Part shown: positions 55,532 to 64,000 of the stretch, one piece after another
Numbering within the stretch: the first letter of the stretch is position 1
How the letters are laid out: each line of letters opens with the position of its first letter
From: Candidatus Contendobacter odensis Run_B_J11
Lineage (GTDB): Bacteria > Pseudomonadota > Gammaproteobacteria > Competibacterales > Competibacteraceae
Assembly: GCF_000531125.1 (NCBI RefSeq)
Contig: NZ_CBTK010000068.1
Location: 1-64,000, forward strand
Length of the DNA: 64,000 nt
Direction of reading: 5' to 3'
Notes under the pieces: model-generated
Databases searched by the model: none
Seen by the model: only the letters and a program-made list of their open reading frames with translations
Told to the model about the DNA's origin: nothing
Position numbers and translations under genes: made by a program

Positions 55532-56149
55532 TCAAGCTACATAAAAAATTATAGTCAGATAATGACTAATGCTACCGGCTAATACGAACAGATGCCAGAT
55601 GCCATGAAAATGCTGGACTCTGGTATCCAGCGCATAAAAAACCAAGCCGCCGGTGTAAAAAATTCCTCCTAAAAGAAGTCCGATAAAGCCACCTATTGGT
55701 AAGGCTTGTAGCAACGGTTTGAGTGCTATCAGAATCAGCCAACCCATCAGGATATAAACCACAATTGACCAGATACGACTTCTTTTTTGGGGTAAGGACT
55801 CCAGTACAATACCGACAATCACCAGTCCCCAGATAATACCAAAAATCGTCCACCCCCAAGCGCCGCGCAGAGTGACTAAGGTAAACGGGGTATAGGTACC
55901 AGCGATCAGAAAGTAAATAGACAGGTGGTCCAGCTTACGGAAAATCCGCTTCGCCTTACCCCGAAAACTGTGATAAAGCGTCGAGAAGGTATAAAGTAAA
56001 AACAGGCTGGATCCATAGATACTGAAGCTCACTATTTTCCATGGATCGCCCTGCCGCACAGCCACCACTACGATAATCACCAGACCAATCAGTGCCGCCA
56101 CCGCACCAATAAGATGGCTGATACTGTTAAAAAGCTCGCCTTTATACAT
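55532..56149 (-). CDS. Hemolysin III (HlyIII/YqfA) family membrane protein
   Basis: About 205 residues with seven hydrophobic helices. It starts MYKGELFNSISHLIGA and has the family His/Ser/Asp zinc-site text: STLYHSF near residue 62, then RKLDHLSIYFLIAGTYTPF. The final FHGIWHLFVLAGSISHY supplies more His ligands. It is related to PAQR receptors; the bacterial function is not settled. A GTG three codons earlier is an alternative start. Confidence 0.92.
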   Translation of the reverse strand: MYKGELFNSISHLIGAVAALIGLVIIVVVAVRQGDPWKIVSFSIYGSSLFLLYTFSTLYHSFRGKAKRIFRKLDHLSIYFLIAGTYTPFTLVTLRGAWGWTIFGIIWGLVIVGIVLESLPQKRSRIWSIVVYILMGWLILIALKPLLQALPIGGFIGLLLGGIFYTGGLVFYALDTRVQHFHGIWHLFVLAGSISHYLTIIFYVA

Positions 56150-56211
56150 TCGCACCACGCTGGAATAGGGCTGAGATTAACGGTTTGAATCGGCAATAAT
56201 CAGGGTGTCTA

Positions 56212-57186
56212 TTATTGAGCTTTATCCACTATTGGCGCTATTACTGCCGGTAATGATGGATTGAGGTTGAGAAAAGGCAAAGCACCATGCTCACCCAGCA
56301 CTGTCAACGGCAATACTCCATTCCAGCGATCCGCCGTCACCAATTCTACGATCCGGGGATGTGTCGCAACCGCTTCACCCCGTGCATGCAGACTGGTCGC
56401 CTGGGCCTCGCCGATCAGCCGCACAGCGTCGGCCTCGCCTTGGGCACGAGTGACCGCCGCCCGCTTCTGCCCTTCCGCCTGAATCGCCGCTGCATCAGCT
56501 TCACCTTGGGCGCGCACCCGCACCTGCTCCGCCTCGAAGCGAATGCGGTTCACCGTATTCTCCGCCGCCACCGCATCGTTCTTGGCCTTCACTGCCGCTT
56601 CTACGCTGGCGGCAAAGGTCGGGCTGTATTCGATTTTGGCAATTTGCAGGTCTACGACCTCCAGGCTGAACAATTCCGCCAGCCGGGTGCTGACCGACTG
56701 GCGGATTTCATTGGCGATAACCTCGCGTTCCTCGGAAATCTTGATGGTGTTGCGGCGGGCGAATACCCGCATGGCTCGGTCGGCGATGATTGGCTCCACG
56801 TTCTCACGGACGCTGAAGTTGCCCGACCGCCCGACCTGGTAGAGCAGGCGGAACACCGCTGCCGGGGGAATGCGGTAGGTCATTCCGACCGAGATTTTCA
56901 CCCACTGATTATCCACGGTGTACATGGTCAAATTCTGTACTTGCAGGATGTCGAGCGAAACCTGCAAGTGGTCCACCTGGTCAATCAGCGGCAGCTTTAA
57001 ATGCAGGCCCGGCCCAAACGGTTCATGGGTCGTCACCTCGCCGAAGCGGCGCACTCCGGCCATTTCGGTAGGTTCAACCACAAACAGGCTGAGCCAGAGC
57101 AACAGCCCGGCTAGAATGATTACAAAGAACAGCGGCTTCTTCAGCCAAGTAGGCGCTTGAGGGCGCGGCAAAGTCAGCATGGGCAT
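56212..57186 (-). CDS. SPFH/Band 7 family membrane protein
   Basis: About 324 residues starting MPMLTLPRPQAP. One membrane helix lies at about 18-36, followed by an SPFH domain (VEPTEMAGVRRFGEVT through about residue 220), and then an Ala/Glu-rich coiled coil (VRVRAQGEADAAAIQAEG). These proteins form oligomeric scaffolds in the membrane and can modulate FtsH-type proteases. Its subfamily (HflK/C-like, stomatin-like or prohibitin-like) is unclear. Earlier in-frame starts at 57231 and 57327 are possible but add no recognisable sequence. Confidence 0.85.
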   Translation of the reverse strand: MPMLTLPRPQAPTWLKKPLFFVIILAGLLLWLSLFVVEPTEMAGVRRFGEVTTHEPFGPGLHLKLPLIDQVDHLQVSLDILQVQNLTMYTVDNQWVKISVGMTYRIPPAAVFRLLYQVGRSGNFSVRENVEPIIADRAMRVFARRNTIKISEEREVIANEIRQSVSTRLAELFSLEVVDLQIAKIEYSPTFAASVEAAVKAKNDAVAAENTVNRIRFEAEQVRVRAQGEADAAAIQAEGQKRAAVTRAQGEADAVRLIGEAQATSLHARGEAVATHPRIVELVTADRWNGVLPLTVLGEHGALPFLNLNPSLPAVIAPIVDKAQ

Positions 57187-57399
57187 GGTGCTATTCTCTC
57201 TAAGGTAATTATTCTCAAAATCCGGGTCCATATCGAGTCCGGCGGCCTGAGCCGCAGAGTTGGCGGGATCGATACTACCTTGATCAACTATGGTGTATAG
57301 AGTGCTAAAACGTGCCAGCGTACCCATAAGACTATCGGTAGCATCCCCCGCCAGAAAGCCATGACGCAGCCACTGTCAGCGGATAACCAGGAGAAACAA

Positions 57400-57891
57400 A
57401 TGAAAATTAAAGTATTGCATCAGTATGCTCAAGCCGTGGAGACCGTTTTCGGACTGTTTCACGATCCCGCATTCATGAAGGCCAAGTATGCCGGCATCGG
57501 TGCTCGCAACATTGAAGTGCTGGAGTGCGCCGGGAGCGAGGGTCGCTACACTGTCAAGGTCAAGCGGGAAGTGCCCGCTGATGTGCCGTCGCTGCTGAAG
57601 AAGTTCCTCAGTCCCTGGAACACCCTGGTCCAGAGCGAAACCTGGGAGGGCAAAGCCGGCGGTCCCTATCGCTGCAAGCTGTCCATCGAGATTGCAGCGG
57701 TGCCGGTCAGCATTGGCGGAATCATGGAGTTGCGATCCGAAGGCGCGGGTTGCGTCAACGATGTGCAACTGGAGATCAAATGCGGGATTCCGCTGATCGG
57801 CGGCAAGCTGGCCGATTTCGTGGGCGGTGACGCCGGGAAGGCGACTCAGGCGGAATACGAGTTCATCCGTGCCCATTTGGCTGGGGCTTGA
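57400..57891 (+). CDS. DUF2505 (SRPBCC-like) protein
   Basis: A 163-residue protein starting MKIKVLHQYAQAVETVFGLFHDPAFMKAKY at an ATG with a GGAG site (key words VFGLF and DPAFMKAKY). The pattern is that of DUF2505, a START/SRPBCC-like fold that binds hydrophobic ligands in a cavity. The end (GKLADFVGGDAGKATQAEYEFI) also fits. It is transcribed divergently from the SPFH gene. No function is known to me. Confidence 0.8.
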   Translation: MKIKVLHQYAQAVETVFGLFHDPAFMKAKYAGIGARNIEVLECAGSEGRYTVKVKREVPADVPSLLKKFLSPWNTLVQSETWEGKAGGPYRCKLSIEIAAVPVSIGGIMELRSEGAGCVNDVQLEIKCGIPLIGGKLADFVGGDAGKATQAEYEFIRAHLAGA

Positions 57892-57946
57892 TGCAGTAAA
57901 GGCGGATTAGGCGCCGCTGCCATAATCCGCCGCCAGAGCCAGTCGC

Positions 57947-58864
57947 TCAGTCGAACAGTCCCGCTACCGATAAATAGCGTTCGCCGGTATCGTAGCAGAA
58001 GGTCAGGATCCGGCTGCCATCAGGAATTTCCGGTAGTTTCTGAGCCACTGCCGCCAGCGAGGCACCGGAGGAAATGCCGATAAAAATGCCTTCTTCCCTG
58101 ACGCAGCGCGCCGCAAACTGGAACGCATCTCCATGAGCGACTTGCACGATACCGTCAAGAATGTCCATATTGAGTACTGCTGGCACAAAGCCGGCGCCGA
58201 TACCCTGCAATGGATGCGGACCGCGCTGACCGCCGCTTAATACGGGTGAGGCCGCAGGTTCGACTGCAAATACCTTCAAATTCGGGAACTGTGCTTTCAT
58301 CACCTCGGCGCAACCGGTGATGTGCCCGCCGGTGCCCACGCCAGTAATCAGGTAGTCGAGACCCTCGGGAAAATCGGCGAGAATTTCCTGGGCGGTCGTG
58401 CTGCGATGGATTTGAACATTGGCGGGATTTTCGAACTGCTGCGGCATCCACGCGCTCGGCATTTCCTGTAACAGTTCTTGGGCTTTTTCAATGGCGCCCG
58501 GCATTCCCTTTTCCTTCGGCGTTAACACCAGTTCTGCCCCCAACGCTGCCAGATAGCGCCGCCGTTCCAGCGACATGGATTCCGGCATGGTCAGGATTAG
58601 CCGGTAGCCCTTGACCGCCGCCACCATCGCCAACCCAATGCCGGTATTACCGGAGGTGGGTTCGATGATGACTGCACCCGGTTTGAGTACACCACGACGT
58701 TCGGCATCTTCGATCATCGCCAGCCCGATGCGATCCTTGATGCTGCCGCCGGGATTCGCCCGCTCCAGTTTCATCCAGACCTCGACCTGACGATCCGCGA
58801 ATAAGCGGCTGATGCGGACGTGGGGAGTGTTGCCAATCGTTTCCAGAATCGTGTTCGCTTTCAT
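57947..58864 (-). CDS. cysK: Cysteine synthase A (O-acetylserine sulfhydrylase)
   Basis: A 305-residue PLP enzyme making cysteine from O-acetylserine and sulfide. Lys43 in [11 protein letters not shown] binds PLP; the substrate loop is [10 protein letters not shown]; the phosphate-binding loop is [10 protein letters not shown]; and [14 protein letters not shown] is the CysK-type sequence before the active-site text. The start at 58864 ([14 protein letters not shown]) fits the family. CysK rather than CysM is favoured by the [11 protein letters not shown] motif. Confidence 0.93.
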   Translation of the reverse strand: MKANTILETIGNTPHVRISRLFADRQVEVWMKLERANPGGSIKDRIGLAMIEDAERRGVLKPGAVIIEPTSGNTGIGLAMVAAVKGYRLILTMPESMSLERRRYLAALGAELVLTPKEKGMPGAIEKAQELLQEMPSAWMPQQFENPANVQIHRSTTAQEILADFPEGLDYLITGVGTGGHITGCAEVMKAQFPNLKVFAVEPAASPVLSGGQRGPHPLQGIGAGFVPAVLNMDILDGIVQVAHGDAFQFAARCVREEGIFIGISSGASLAAVAQKLPEIPDGSRILTFCYDTGERYLSVAGLFD

Positions 58865-58962
58865 TGCACAACCTCTTGAATGTCGCGGGGGAGTCAAAGC
58901 TTAGAGGGTTAACCCACGGAACAATATCAAAAGTTTTTATGAGCGAAGCATAATAATTTTGC

Positions 58963-58989
58963 AGTTATAAATAACGAAAAACTATAACT
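58963..58989. promoter_or_regulatory. Small inverted repeat upstream of cysK
   Basis: AGTTATA (58963-58969) and TATAACT (58983-58989) form a perfect 7-bp inverted repeat in the AT-rich gap between cysK and the TerD-protease gene. The gap must carry the cysK promoter. The dyad could be a regulator site or a weak hairpin at the end of the other gene's upstream transcript. Confidence 0.3.
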
Positions 58990-58999
58990 CTTAGCGCGG

Positions 59000-60217
59000 C
59001 TATCCCCGACATTCAATCTTCAGCACGAAATCGCGAGCCTCGGCGGCAATATCGGTCGCAGCGCGAATGCCACCCGATAAGCGGCTGCGATAGTCCACCC
59101 CGACCGCGTCCAGAAACCCCCGCGCCAGCGCCGCCTTGATGGCGAAATTCACGTTCTGCGGCACATCACCGGTCATCTCGTGAACCCGCACCGCGTTCAG
59201 CTTGGAACTGACCACGCCCACCACTGCGCCATCGCCATCCAGCAACGGCCCGCCGCTGTTGCCGGACTGGATCGGGGCGGTGAATTGCAGGGCGCGGGTA
59301 TCATCGCCGGGACCGATCAGCGAACTGACATTGCCGGTGGTCACTTGCGGCCCCGAACCGAGCAGGCCGCCCAGCGGATAACCGACCACGATCACCGTTT
59401 CGCCCAGTCGTGCCTGCGGCCCGTCGCGGAACAGGGCGATGCCCGGCGGCGGCGTATCGGTCCGCAACAACACCAGATCGTTGGTGGGATCAGCAAATAT
59501 CGGTTCCAATCGGCAGCGATGACGCGGCGAGCGACCCAGAATCTCGCTGGCGCCTTCGATCACATGATGATTGGTCAGCACATAGCCGTCAGGATGAACG
59601 CAAAAGCCGGTGCCACTGAATGAGGCGGGCCCCGACCGTTCCGGATCACGGCGGGATTCCGAACCGCCGGCAGCGGGACGTTCTGGCGTCGGTTCTGGCA
59701 GGCGCAAGCCGAAGTGCGCCGCCAGTGCCGGCAACCCGGCTGAGAATCCCTGTCCAACCGCCCGGAATTTCCATTGCCCCTGATAGTGGTACAACTCCGC
59801 CAGAATCATCGCGGTCTCGCCCCGGGTGGCCGGCGGCAGCGAAAATCGGAGCAACGGCTGGCCCGCTGCATCCGCCAGCCAAGCGTCAATGGTGGTGAAC
59901 CCGCCGAAAGTGGTTCCCCGTGGCGACCCCGGCTTGACCGCCAGCACCACCGCGATGCGAGCCACCGTTTCGGGCACCGCGTCCAGATTCACCTGAAATT
60001 CGCTACGGGACACGGTGAACTCCACCGATCCATCGCGGGAGCGCGGCTGTTCGGCGCTGACTTGATCGCCGGGATCGCGGATGCGGCCATCAGCGGCCAG
60101 CAGCACCGCACCTGCTCGGATCATGGCGCTGAATTCATCCAGCGGCTCACCCGTGACTGTAATCACCACCTGACTGCCAGTGATCGGGCGATTCTGTCCT
60201 GGCTGAAGTTCCTGCAT
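59000..60217 (-). CDS. TerD-domain protein fused to a trypsin-like serine protease
   Basis: About 405 residues in two parts. Residues about 1-195 are a TerD domain, ending with the hallmark TAMILAELYHYQGQWKFRAVGQG, of which ELYHY and WKFRAVGQG are the key words. Residues about 225-400 are a trypsin-like protease with His in TNHHVIEG, Asp in DPTNDLVLLR and Ser in SGNSGGPLLDG, a complete triad. No signal peptide or membrane helix is seen, so it is probably cytoplasmic. TerD proteins belong to tellurite/stress (ter) systems; this is not next to terABCEZ. The fused protease suggests stress-triggered proteolysis. An in-frame ATG at 60337, inside the repeat element upstream, could extend the N-terminus by 40 residues. 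Confidence 0.85.
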   Translation of the reverse strand: MQELQPGQNRPITGSQVVITVTGEPLDEFSAMIRAGAVLLAADGRIRDPGDQVSAEQPRSRDGSVEFTVSRSEFQVNLDAVPETVARIAVVLAVKPGSPRGTTFGGFTTIDAWLADAAGQPLLRFSLPPATRGETAMILAELYHYQGQWKFRAVGQGFSAGLPALAAHFGLRLPEPTPERPAAGGSESRRDPERSGPASFSGTGFCVHPDGYVLTNHHVIEGASEILGRSPRHRCRLEPIFADPTNDLVLLRTDTPPPGIALFRDGPQARLGETVIVVGYPLGGLLGSGPQVTTGNVSSLIGPGDDTRALQFTAPIQSGNSGGPLLDGDGAVVGVVSSKLNAVRVHEMTGDVPQNVNFAIKAALARGFLDAVGVDYRSRLSGGIRAATDIAAEARDFVLKIECRG

Positions 60218-60245
60218 GGCCGGTTTACTCCGCGAAAAGGTTGGT

Positions 60246-60382
60246 CCTGTAAATTTTCCCGTGATGGCGAGGGTTAGCAGCGTCAGGCTAGGGCGTTGAC
60301 TGAATTCAACTAATTGATCTAAATAGGTTATGTTCATTTTACCTGCCTGCCCCACAGTCCCGATCACAGGAAAATTTACAGG
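60246..60382. repeat. MITE-like element with 20-bp terminal inverted repeats
   Basis: CCTGTAAATTTTCCCGTGAT at 60246-60265 and ATCACAGGAAAATTTACAGG at 60363-60382 are complementary at 19 of 20 positions. The interior of 97 bases has no gene. It sits 28 bases before the TerD-protease start, so it may supply or disturb the promoter. The remaining bases up to 60666 hold no gene I recognise. Confidence 0.65.
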
Positions 60383-60399
60383 AGGAAATTTACAGGAGG
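60372..60399 (+). repeat. Two tandem copies of a 14-bp repeat at the element end
   Basis: AAATTTACAGGAGG occurs twice head to tail (60372-60385 and 60386-60399). The first copy includes the outer part of the terminal inverted repeat of the neighbouring element, so the second may be a duplication made by slippage or by insertion. Confidence 0.6.
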
Positions 60400-60666
60400 A
60401 AAGAAATTGCCAATTGGCCTGCAAAACCTGCACGAAATGCGTACCTTTCCAAGGTCTCGCTATTTTCCGGCTTGAGCAACCGGAAAGATGTCACCCTCGA
60501 TTCGCGCACCGCGACCCTGTGCGGTTATGCCCGTCAGGAACTCACTTACTGCGCTTGCCGAGTACCTGGATCGGGGGAACGGGGCTGAGGAGTCATCACC
60601 CATTCCTCTACCGTTGGATAAGTGTCCGTTGTGGCAGAGGAGTGGACCTTTCGGCATTGATGCCCG

Positions 60667-61731
60667 CTATTCAGTCACCGCCAGCGCCGGACGTGGCCAT
60701 GCCTTTAAGATGGATTGCACCACGGTCGCTAATGGGATGGCGAAAAAAATCCCCCAGAATCCCCACAGGCCGCCGAACACCAGCACCGCTGCGATAATGG
60801 CAATCGGGTGCAGGTCCACCACCTCGGAAAACAGCAGCGGCACCAGAATATTGCCGTCAAGCATCTGGACAAAGAGATACAAGCCCATCAACCACAGGAA
60901 CTCCGAACCCGATCCCCACTGAAAAAATGCCACCAGCGCCACCGGCACCGTCACCACCACTGCACCAATATAAGGCACGATGACAGACAGACCAACCATC
61001 AGAGCCAGCAGCATAGCGAACTGAAGACCCATCGCCACAAACACCACAAAGGTCGCTACCCAGACCACCAGAATTTCCAGAAATTTGCCGCGTACATAGT
61101 TGCCCATCTGCCGATCTACCTCGCGCCAGACCTGCTGCGCCAAACTATGGTCGTGGGGCAGGAACCCGCGTAGCCAGCCCAGGATCAAATTCTTGTCCTT
61201 CAAAAAGAAGAACACCAGTAACGGTACCAGCACCAAGTACACAATGATGGTGATAAAGCCGATGCCAGCCGCCAGCGACCAGGACAACGCTTTCTGGCCC
61301 CAGGTAGCAATTTCGGCTTTTAGCGCATTGATCACTTCAAGAATTTGCGCCTCAGTGATGAATTCCGGGTAGATCGCCGGCAGACTCAGCAGCAGGTTTT
61401 GGCCCTTGACCAGCATGTTAGGAAATTGCTGCACCAACTGAGTCAACTGCAGTGAAGCCATCGGCAACAACCCCAGCAGCAGGAACAGCACAAACGTAAT
61501 GAACAGCATGAATACCACGATCACCGCGAGCAGGTGCGGCAACCGCGCCCGGTGCTGCAACAACTGAACGATACCTTCCAGCAGGTAGGCGATGACCATG
61601 CTCGCTAATACGGGCGCCAGATCGCGTCCCATGAACAAGATCACGCTGGCGCCCAGCACCAGTACGATAGTCAGGATGACCGCTTGGGGATCGTTAAAGA
61701 GTCGCTGGAACCAGTCACTAATGATTTTCAT
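60667..61731 (-). CDS. AI-2E family (PerM-like) membrane transporter
   Basis: A 354-residue protein with about eight membrane helices. Family marks are the long amphipathic middle region and the C-terminal IVPYIGAVVVTVPVALVAF, then DGNILVPLLFSEVVDLHPI (key words PYIGA, and GNILVP with HP). It is of the AI-2E/PerM/YdgG family, some members of which export autoinducer 2 while others are Na+/H+ antiporters. The substrate cannot be read from the sequence. Confidence 0.9.
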   Translation of the reverse strand: MKIISDWFQRLFNDPQAVILTIVLVLGASVILFMGRDLAPVLASMVIAYLLEGIVQLLQHRARLPHLLAVIVVFMLFITFVLFLLLGLLPMASLQLTQLVQQFPNMLVKGQNLLLSLPAIYPEFITEAQILEVINALKAEIATWGQKALSWSLAAGIGFITIIVYLVLVPLLVFFFLKDKNLILGWLRGFLPHDHSLAQQVWREVDRQMGNYVRGKFLEILVVWVATFVVFVAMGLQFAMLLALMVGLSVIVPYIGAVVVTVPVALVAFFQWGSGSEFLWLMGLYLFVQMLDGNILVPLLFSEVVDLHPIAIIAAVLVFGGLWGFWGIFFAIPLATVVQSILKAWPRPALAVTE

Positions 61732-62351
61732 ATTAACCTTGGCGCATTGTTAATCCGTAGGCTGCGCCGCACGATGTTAACAACAAAGCCGCCCTTCCAA
61801 CCACCGCCCACGTCCGAACCGCTGCCGCTACCCGTGGTCTATCCGCAGCTTGGATCTATGTTCTTTGCTCTCGGTGAGACCGGTGCGTTTTGGCAGGGAT
61901 CTGAAGAATTTTTTGGTTCACCCCGACGATAGTGGAATCACCGAACTGCTTTTGCTGTCATTTCTAGTACGCCGCACTAAAACAGTGCGAACAAGGTGAT
62001 TTTAACTGCGGCCTGCATCCCTAAACTAGCGTTTGATAGCGGGTCTAATGGTGATTCAGAGCTTGTTCATGCCACTGAAATATAAGTAAACGCTTGATTT
62101 TATTTTCTTTACCTCGAAATACCTGCTTTCGAGGCGCACTCTGCTGCCACCCAGTGCCCGGAACTGAGTCACGGCTACCCAAGCCTGGATTGGTCTATTA
62201 ATTGCTTCATTCACTCCAGAGGCATCCGCAGTGTTGCGGATCGGATGGACGATAGACTGGCTACTGAATATTCACCGGATTTGCTCTGTTGCCCTGAAAG
62301 ACTTGAACCGGAAGCTGCCCCCGCTTCCGTGATCCTATAGAGGTGATAACG
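61732..62351. other. 620-base gap with no recognised gene, upstream of prkA
   Basis: No convincing gene is seen. A 52-codon open frame from the ATG at 61774 (MLTTKPPFQPPPTSEP) has a Pro-rich start and no family match. A small perfect hairpin CGCACT/AGTGCG lies near 61970-61990. The region must hold the prkA promoter; a GAGGTG ribosome-binding site is present just before 62352. I see no RNA gene. Confidence 0.4.
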
Positions 62352-64000
62352 ATGACGATTTTCAACCGCTACCTTTCGCGCTACGAAGAGAGCCGTGAGG
62401 AAACCTTCTCACTCCAGGAATACCTGGATCTGTGCAAAAAAGGGCCTAGCGCTTATGCCAGCGCCGCCGAGCGACTGCTGCTGTCTATCGGCGAGCCGGA
62501 GATGATGGACACCCGCAATGACACGCGGCTGTCGCGCATCTTTCAGAACAAGGTGCTCAAAATCTATCCCGCCTTCCAGGAATTCCATGGGATGGAGGAT
62601 GCTATCGAGCAGATCGTGTCCTACCTCAGACATGCCGCCCAAGGGTTGGAGGAAAAGAAGCAGATTCTTTATCTGCTGGGTCCGGTGGGTGGCGGAAAAT
62701 CGTCACTGGCTGAACGGCTCAAGCAACTGATGGAGCGGATCCCGTTCTACGCGATTGAAGGATCGCCGGTGTTTGAATCACCGCTGGGGTTGTTCAACCC
62801 CGACGAAGACGGCCAGATTCTTGAAGATGACTACGGTGTTCCGCGCCGCTACCTGCGCCATATCATGTCGCCATGGGCGGCCAAGCGGTTGCGCGAATTT
62901 AATGGCGACATCACCAAGTTTCGGGTGGTCAAGCTGCGGCCGTCGGTGCTGAACCAAATCGCCGTCGCCAAAACCGAACCGGGTGATGAAAACAATCAGG
63001 ATATTTCCTCGCTGGTGGGCAAGGTGGACATCCGCCAGTTGGAGCACTTCGCCCAGAACGATCCTGATGCCTACAGTTTCTCCGGCGCGTTGTGCCGTGC
63101 CAACCGGGGCCTGATGGAATTCGTCGAGATGTTCAAGGCACCGATCAAGGTGCTGCATCCGCTGCTGACCGCGACTCAGGAAGGTAACTACAACAGTACC
63201 GAAGGACTGTCGGCGATTCCGTTTGAGGGTATTATTCTGGCCCACTCCAATGAATCGGAATGGCAGACGTTCAAGGGCAACAAAAATAATGAAGCCTTCC
63301 TCGACCGGGTTTATATCGTCAAGGTGCCCTATTGCCTGCGCGTGTCGGACGAAGTGCATATCTATCAGAAGTTGCTGACTCACAGCTCTCTGGCTGAGTC
63401 GCCTTGCGCGCCGGGCACTCTGGAAATGCTGGCGCAATTTTCAGTATTGACTCGGGTGAAAGAGCCGGAGAACTCCAGTATTTTCTCGAAGATTCGGGTC
63501 TATGACGGTGAAAACCTCAAGGACACTGATCCCAAAGCCAAGTCGATGCAGGAATATCGTGACTATGCCGGAGTGGACGAGGGGATGACCGGTATCTCGA
63601 CCCGGTTTGCCTTTAAGATTCTCAGCCAGGTGTTTAACTTTGATCATAGCGAGGTGGCCGCGAACCCGGTGCATCTGCTCTATGTGCTGGAACGGCAGAT
63701 TGAGCGGGAGCAGTTCACCCCGGAGGTCGAAGAGAAGTATTTGTCCTATCTCAAGGGTTATCTGGCGCCGCGCTATGCTGAGTTCATCGGTAAGGAGTTG
63801 CAACAGGCTTATCTGGAGTCCTATTCTGAATATGGACAGAATATCTTTGACCGCTATGTGACGTATGCGGATTTCTGGATTCAGGATCAGGAATACCGCG
63901 ACCCGGATACCGGCGAATCGTTTGACCGGTCTTCGCTCAACACCGAACTGGAAAAGATCGAGAAGCCGGCGGGGATCAGTAATCCCAAGGACTTCCGCAA
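62352..64000 (+). CDS. prkA: PrkA-type serine protein kinase (YeaG), cut by window edge
   Basis: 549 codons are visible from ATG at 62352 (MTIFNRYLSRYEESREETF); the E. coli homologue has 644, so about 95 are missing at the right edge. The AAA+ part has Walker A LLGPVGGGKSS (about 110-118) and the PrkA text EGSPVFESPLGLFNP. The kinase-like C-terminal domain begins near 420. In E. coli yeaG is in a sigma-S-dependent operon with yeaH, and acts in nitrogen and stationary-phase stress. It is likely followed outside the window by yeaH and a SpoVR gene. Confidence 0.95.
   Translation, partial: MTIFNRYLSRYEESREETFSLQEYLDLCKKGPSAYASAAERLLLSIGEPEMMDTRNDTRLSRIFQNKVLKIYPAFQEFHGMEDAIEQIVSYLRHAAQGLEEKKQILYLLGPVGGGKSSLAERLKQLMERIPFYAIEGSPVFESPLGLFNPDEDGQILEDDYGVPRRYLRHIMSPWAAKRLREFNGDITKFRVVKLRPSVLNQIAVAKTEPGDENNQDISSLVGKVDIRQLEHFAQNDPDAYSFSGALCRANRGLMEFVEMFKAPIKVLHPLLTATQEGNYNSTEGLSAIPFEGIILAHSNESEWQTFKGNKNNEAFLDRVYIVKVPYCLRVSDEVHIYQKLLTHSSLAESPCAPGTLEMLAQFSVLTRVKEPENSSIFSKIRVYDGENLKDTDPKAKSMQEYRDYAGVDEGMTGISTRFAFKILSQVFNFDHSEVAANPVHLLYVLERQIEREQFTPEVEEKYLSYLKGYLAPRYAEFIGKELQQAYLESYSEYGQNIFDRYVTYADFWIQDQEYRDPDTGESFDRSSLNTELEKIEKPAGISNPKDFR

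Noticed and set aside
60372-60399. A CRISPR array
   Set aside because: Only two 14-base copies in direct contact, with no spacers and no cas genes.
60400-60666. A minus-strand frame starting MPKGPLLCHNGH
   Set aside because: No family resemblance and no ribosome-binding site; left as unexplained spacer.

Overview
The window reads as one stretch of a gammaproteobacterial chromosome. The dcw cell-division/wall cluster is in the Escherichia coli order (mraZ to lpxC). secA-argJ-mutT resembles the Pseudomonas arrangement. pilB-pilC-pilD-coaE-zapD and an E. coli-type frdABCD are also gammaproteobacterial. I cannot name the species. Housekeeping genes are GC-rich; the accessory tracts are visibly more AT-rich.

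Layout. 1-4581 (minus strand): a partial edge gene, then mutT, argJ and secA. 4581-15129 (minus): an accessory island between secA and lpxC, where many relatives have the two almost adjacent. It holds toxin-antitoxin-type genes (VapBC, DUF2281, VapBC45-like, UPF0175 with a broken DUF3368 toxin, YgiT-type/DUF4258) and a two-gene restriction-type locus (PLD-SNF2 helicase plus Eco57I-type methyltransferase). The methyltransferase gene carries a REP-associated tyrosine transposase in frame. 15263-33469 (minus): the dcw cluster, from its promoter and MraZ boxes down to a terminator after lpxC. 33667-34820 (minus): rnpB and a BI-1 family membrane protein. 35202-39286 (plus): frdABCD followed by rquA, a likely rhodoquinol:fumarate reductase module. 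39471-41976: genomic debris made of an frmA fragment, an IS4-type element and a repeat-protein gene broken by a 153-bp MITE-like insert. 41985-47307 (minus): zapD, coaE, pilD, pilC, pilB. 47503-49478 (plus): a Pho-box-controlled PhoX-type lipoprotein. 49704-54677 (minus): a tnpB remnant, then purD and purH separated by an ATPase/TOPRIM (DUF3226) gene pair. 54749-61731: carbonic anhydrase, HlyIII, SPFH protein, DUF2505 protein, cysteine synthase, a TerD-protease fusion and an AI-2E family permease. 62352 to the end (plus): prkA, cut by the window edge.

How the genes work together. The dcw genes make lipid II precursors and assemble the divisome, with MraZ probably repressing its own promoter. 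frdABCD plus rquA would allow anaerobic electron disposal to fumarate through rhodoquinol. pilBCD serve type IV pili. The strongest candidates for a little-described system are the ATPase/DUF3226 pair spliced into purH-purD with operon-like junctions, and the restriction locus whose methyltransferase has absorbed a transposase and REP palindromes without losing its reading frame.
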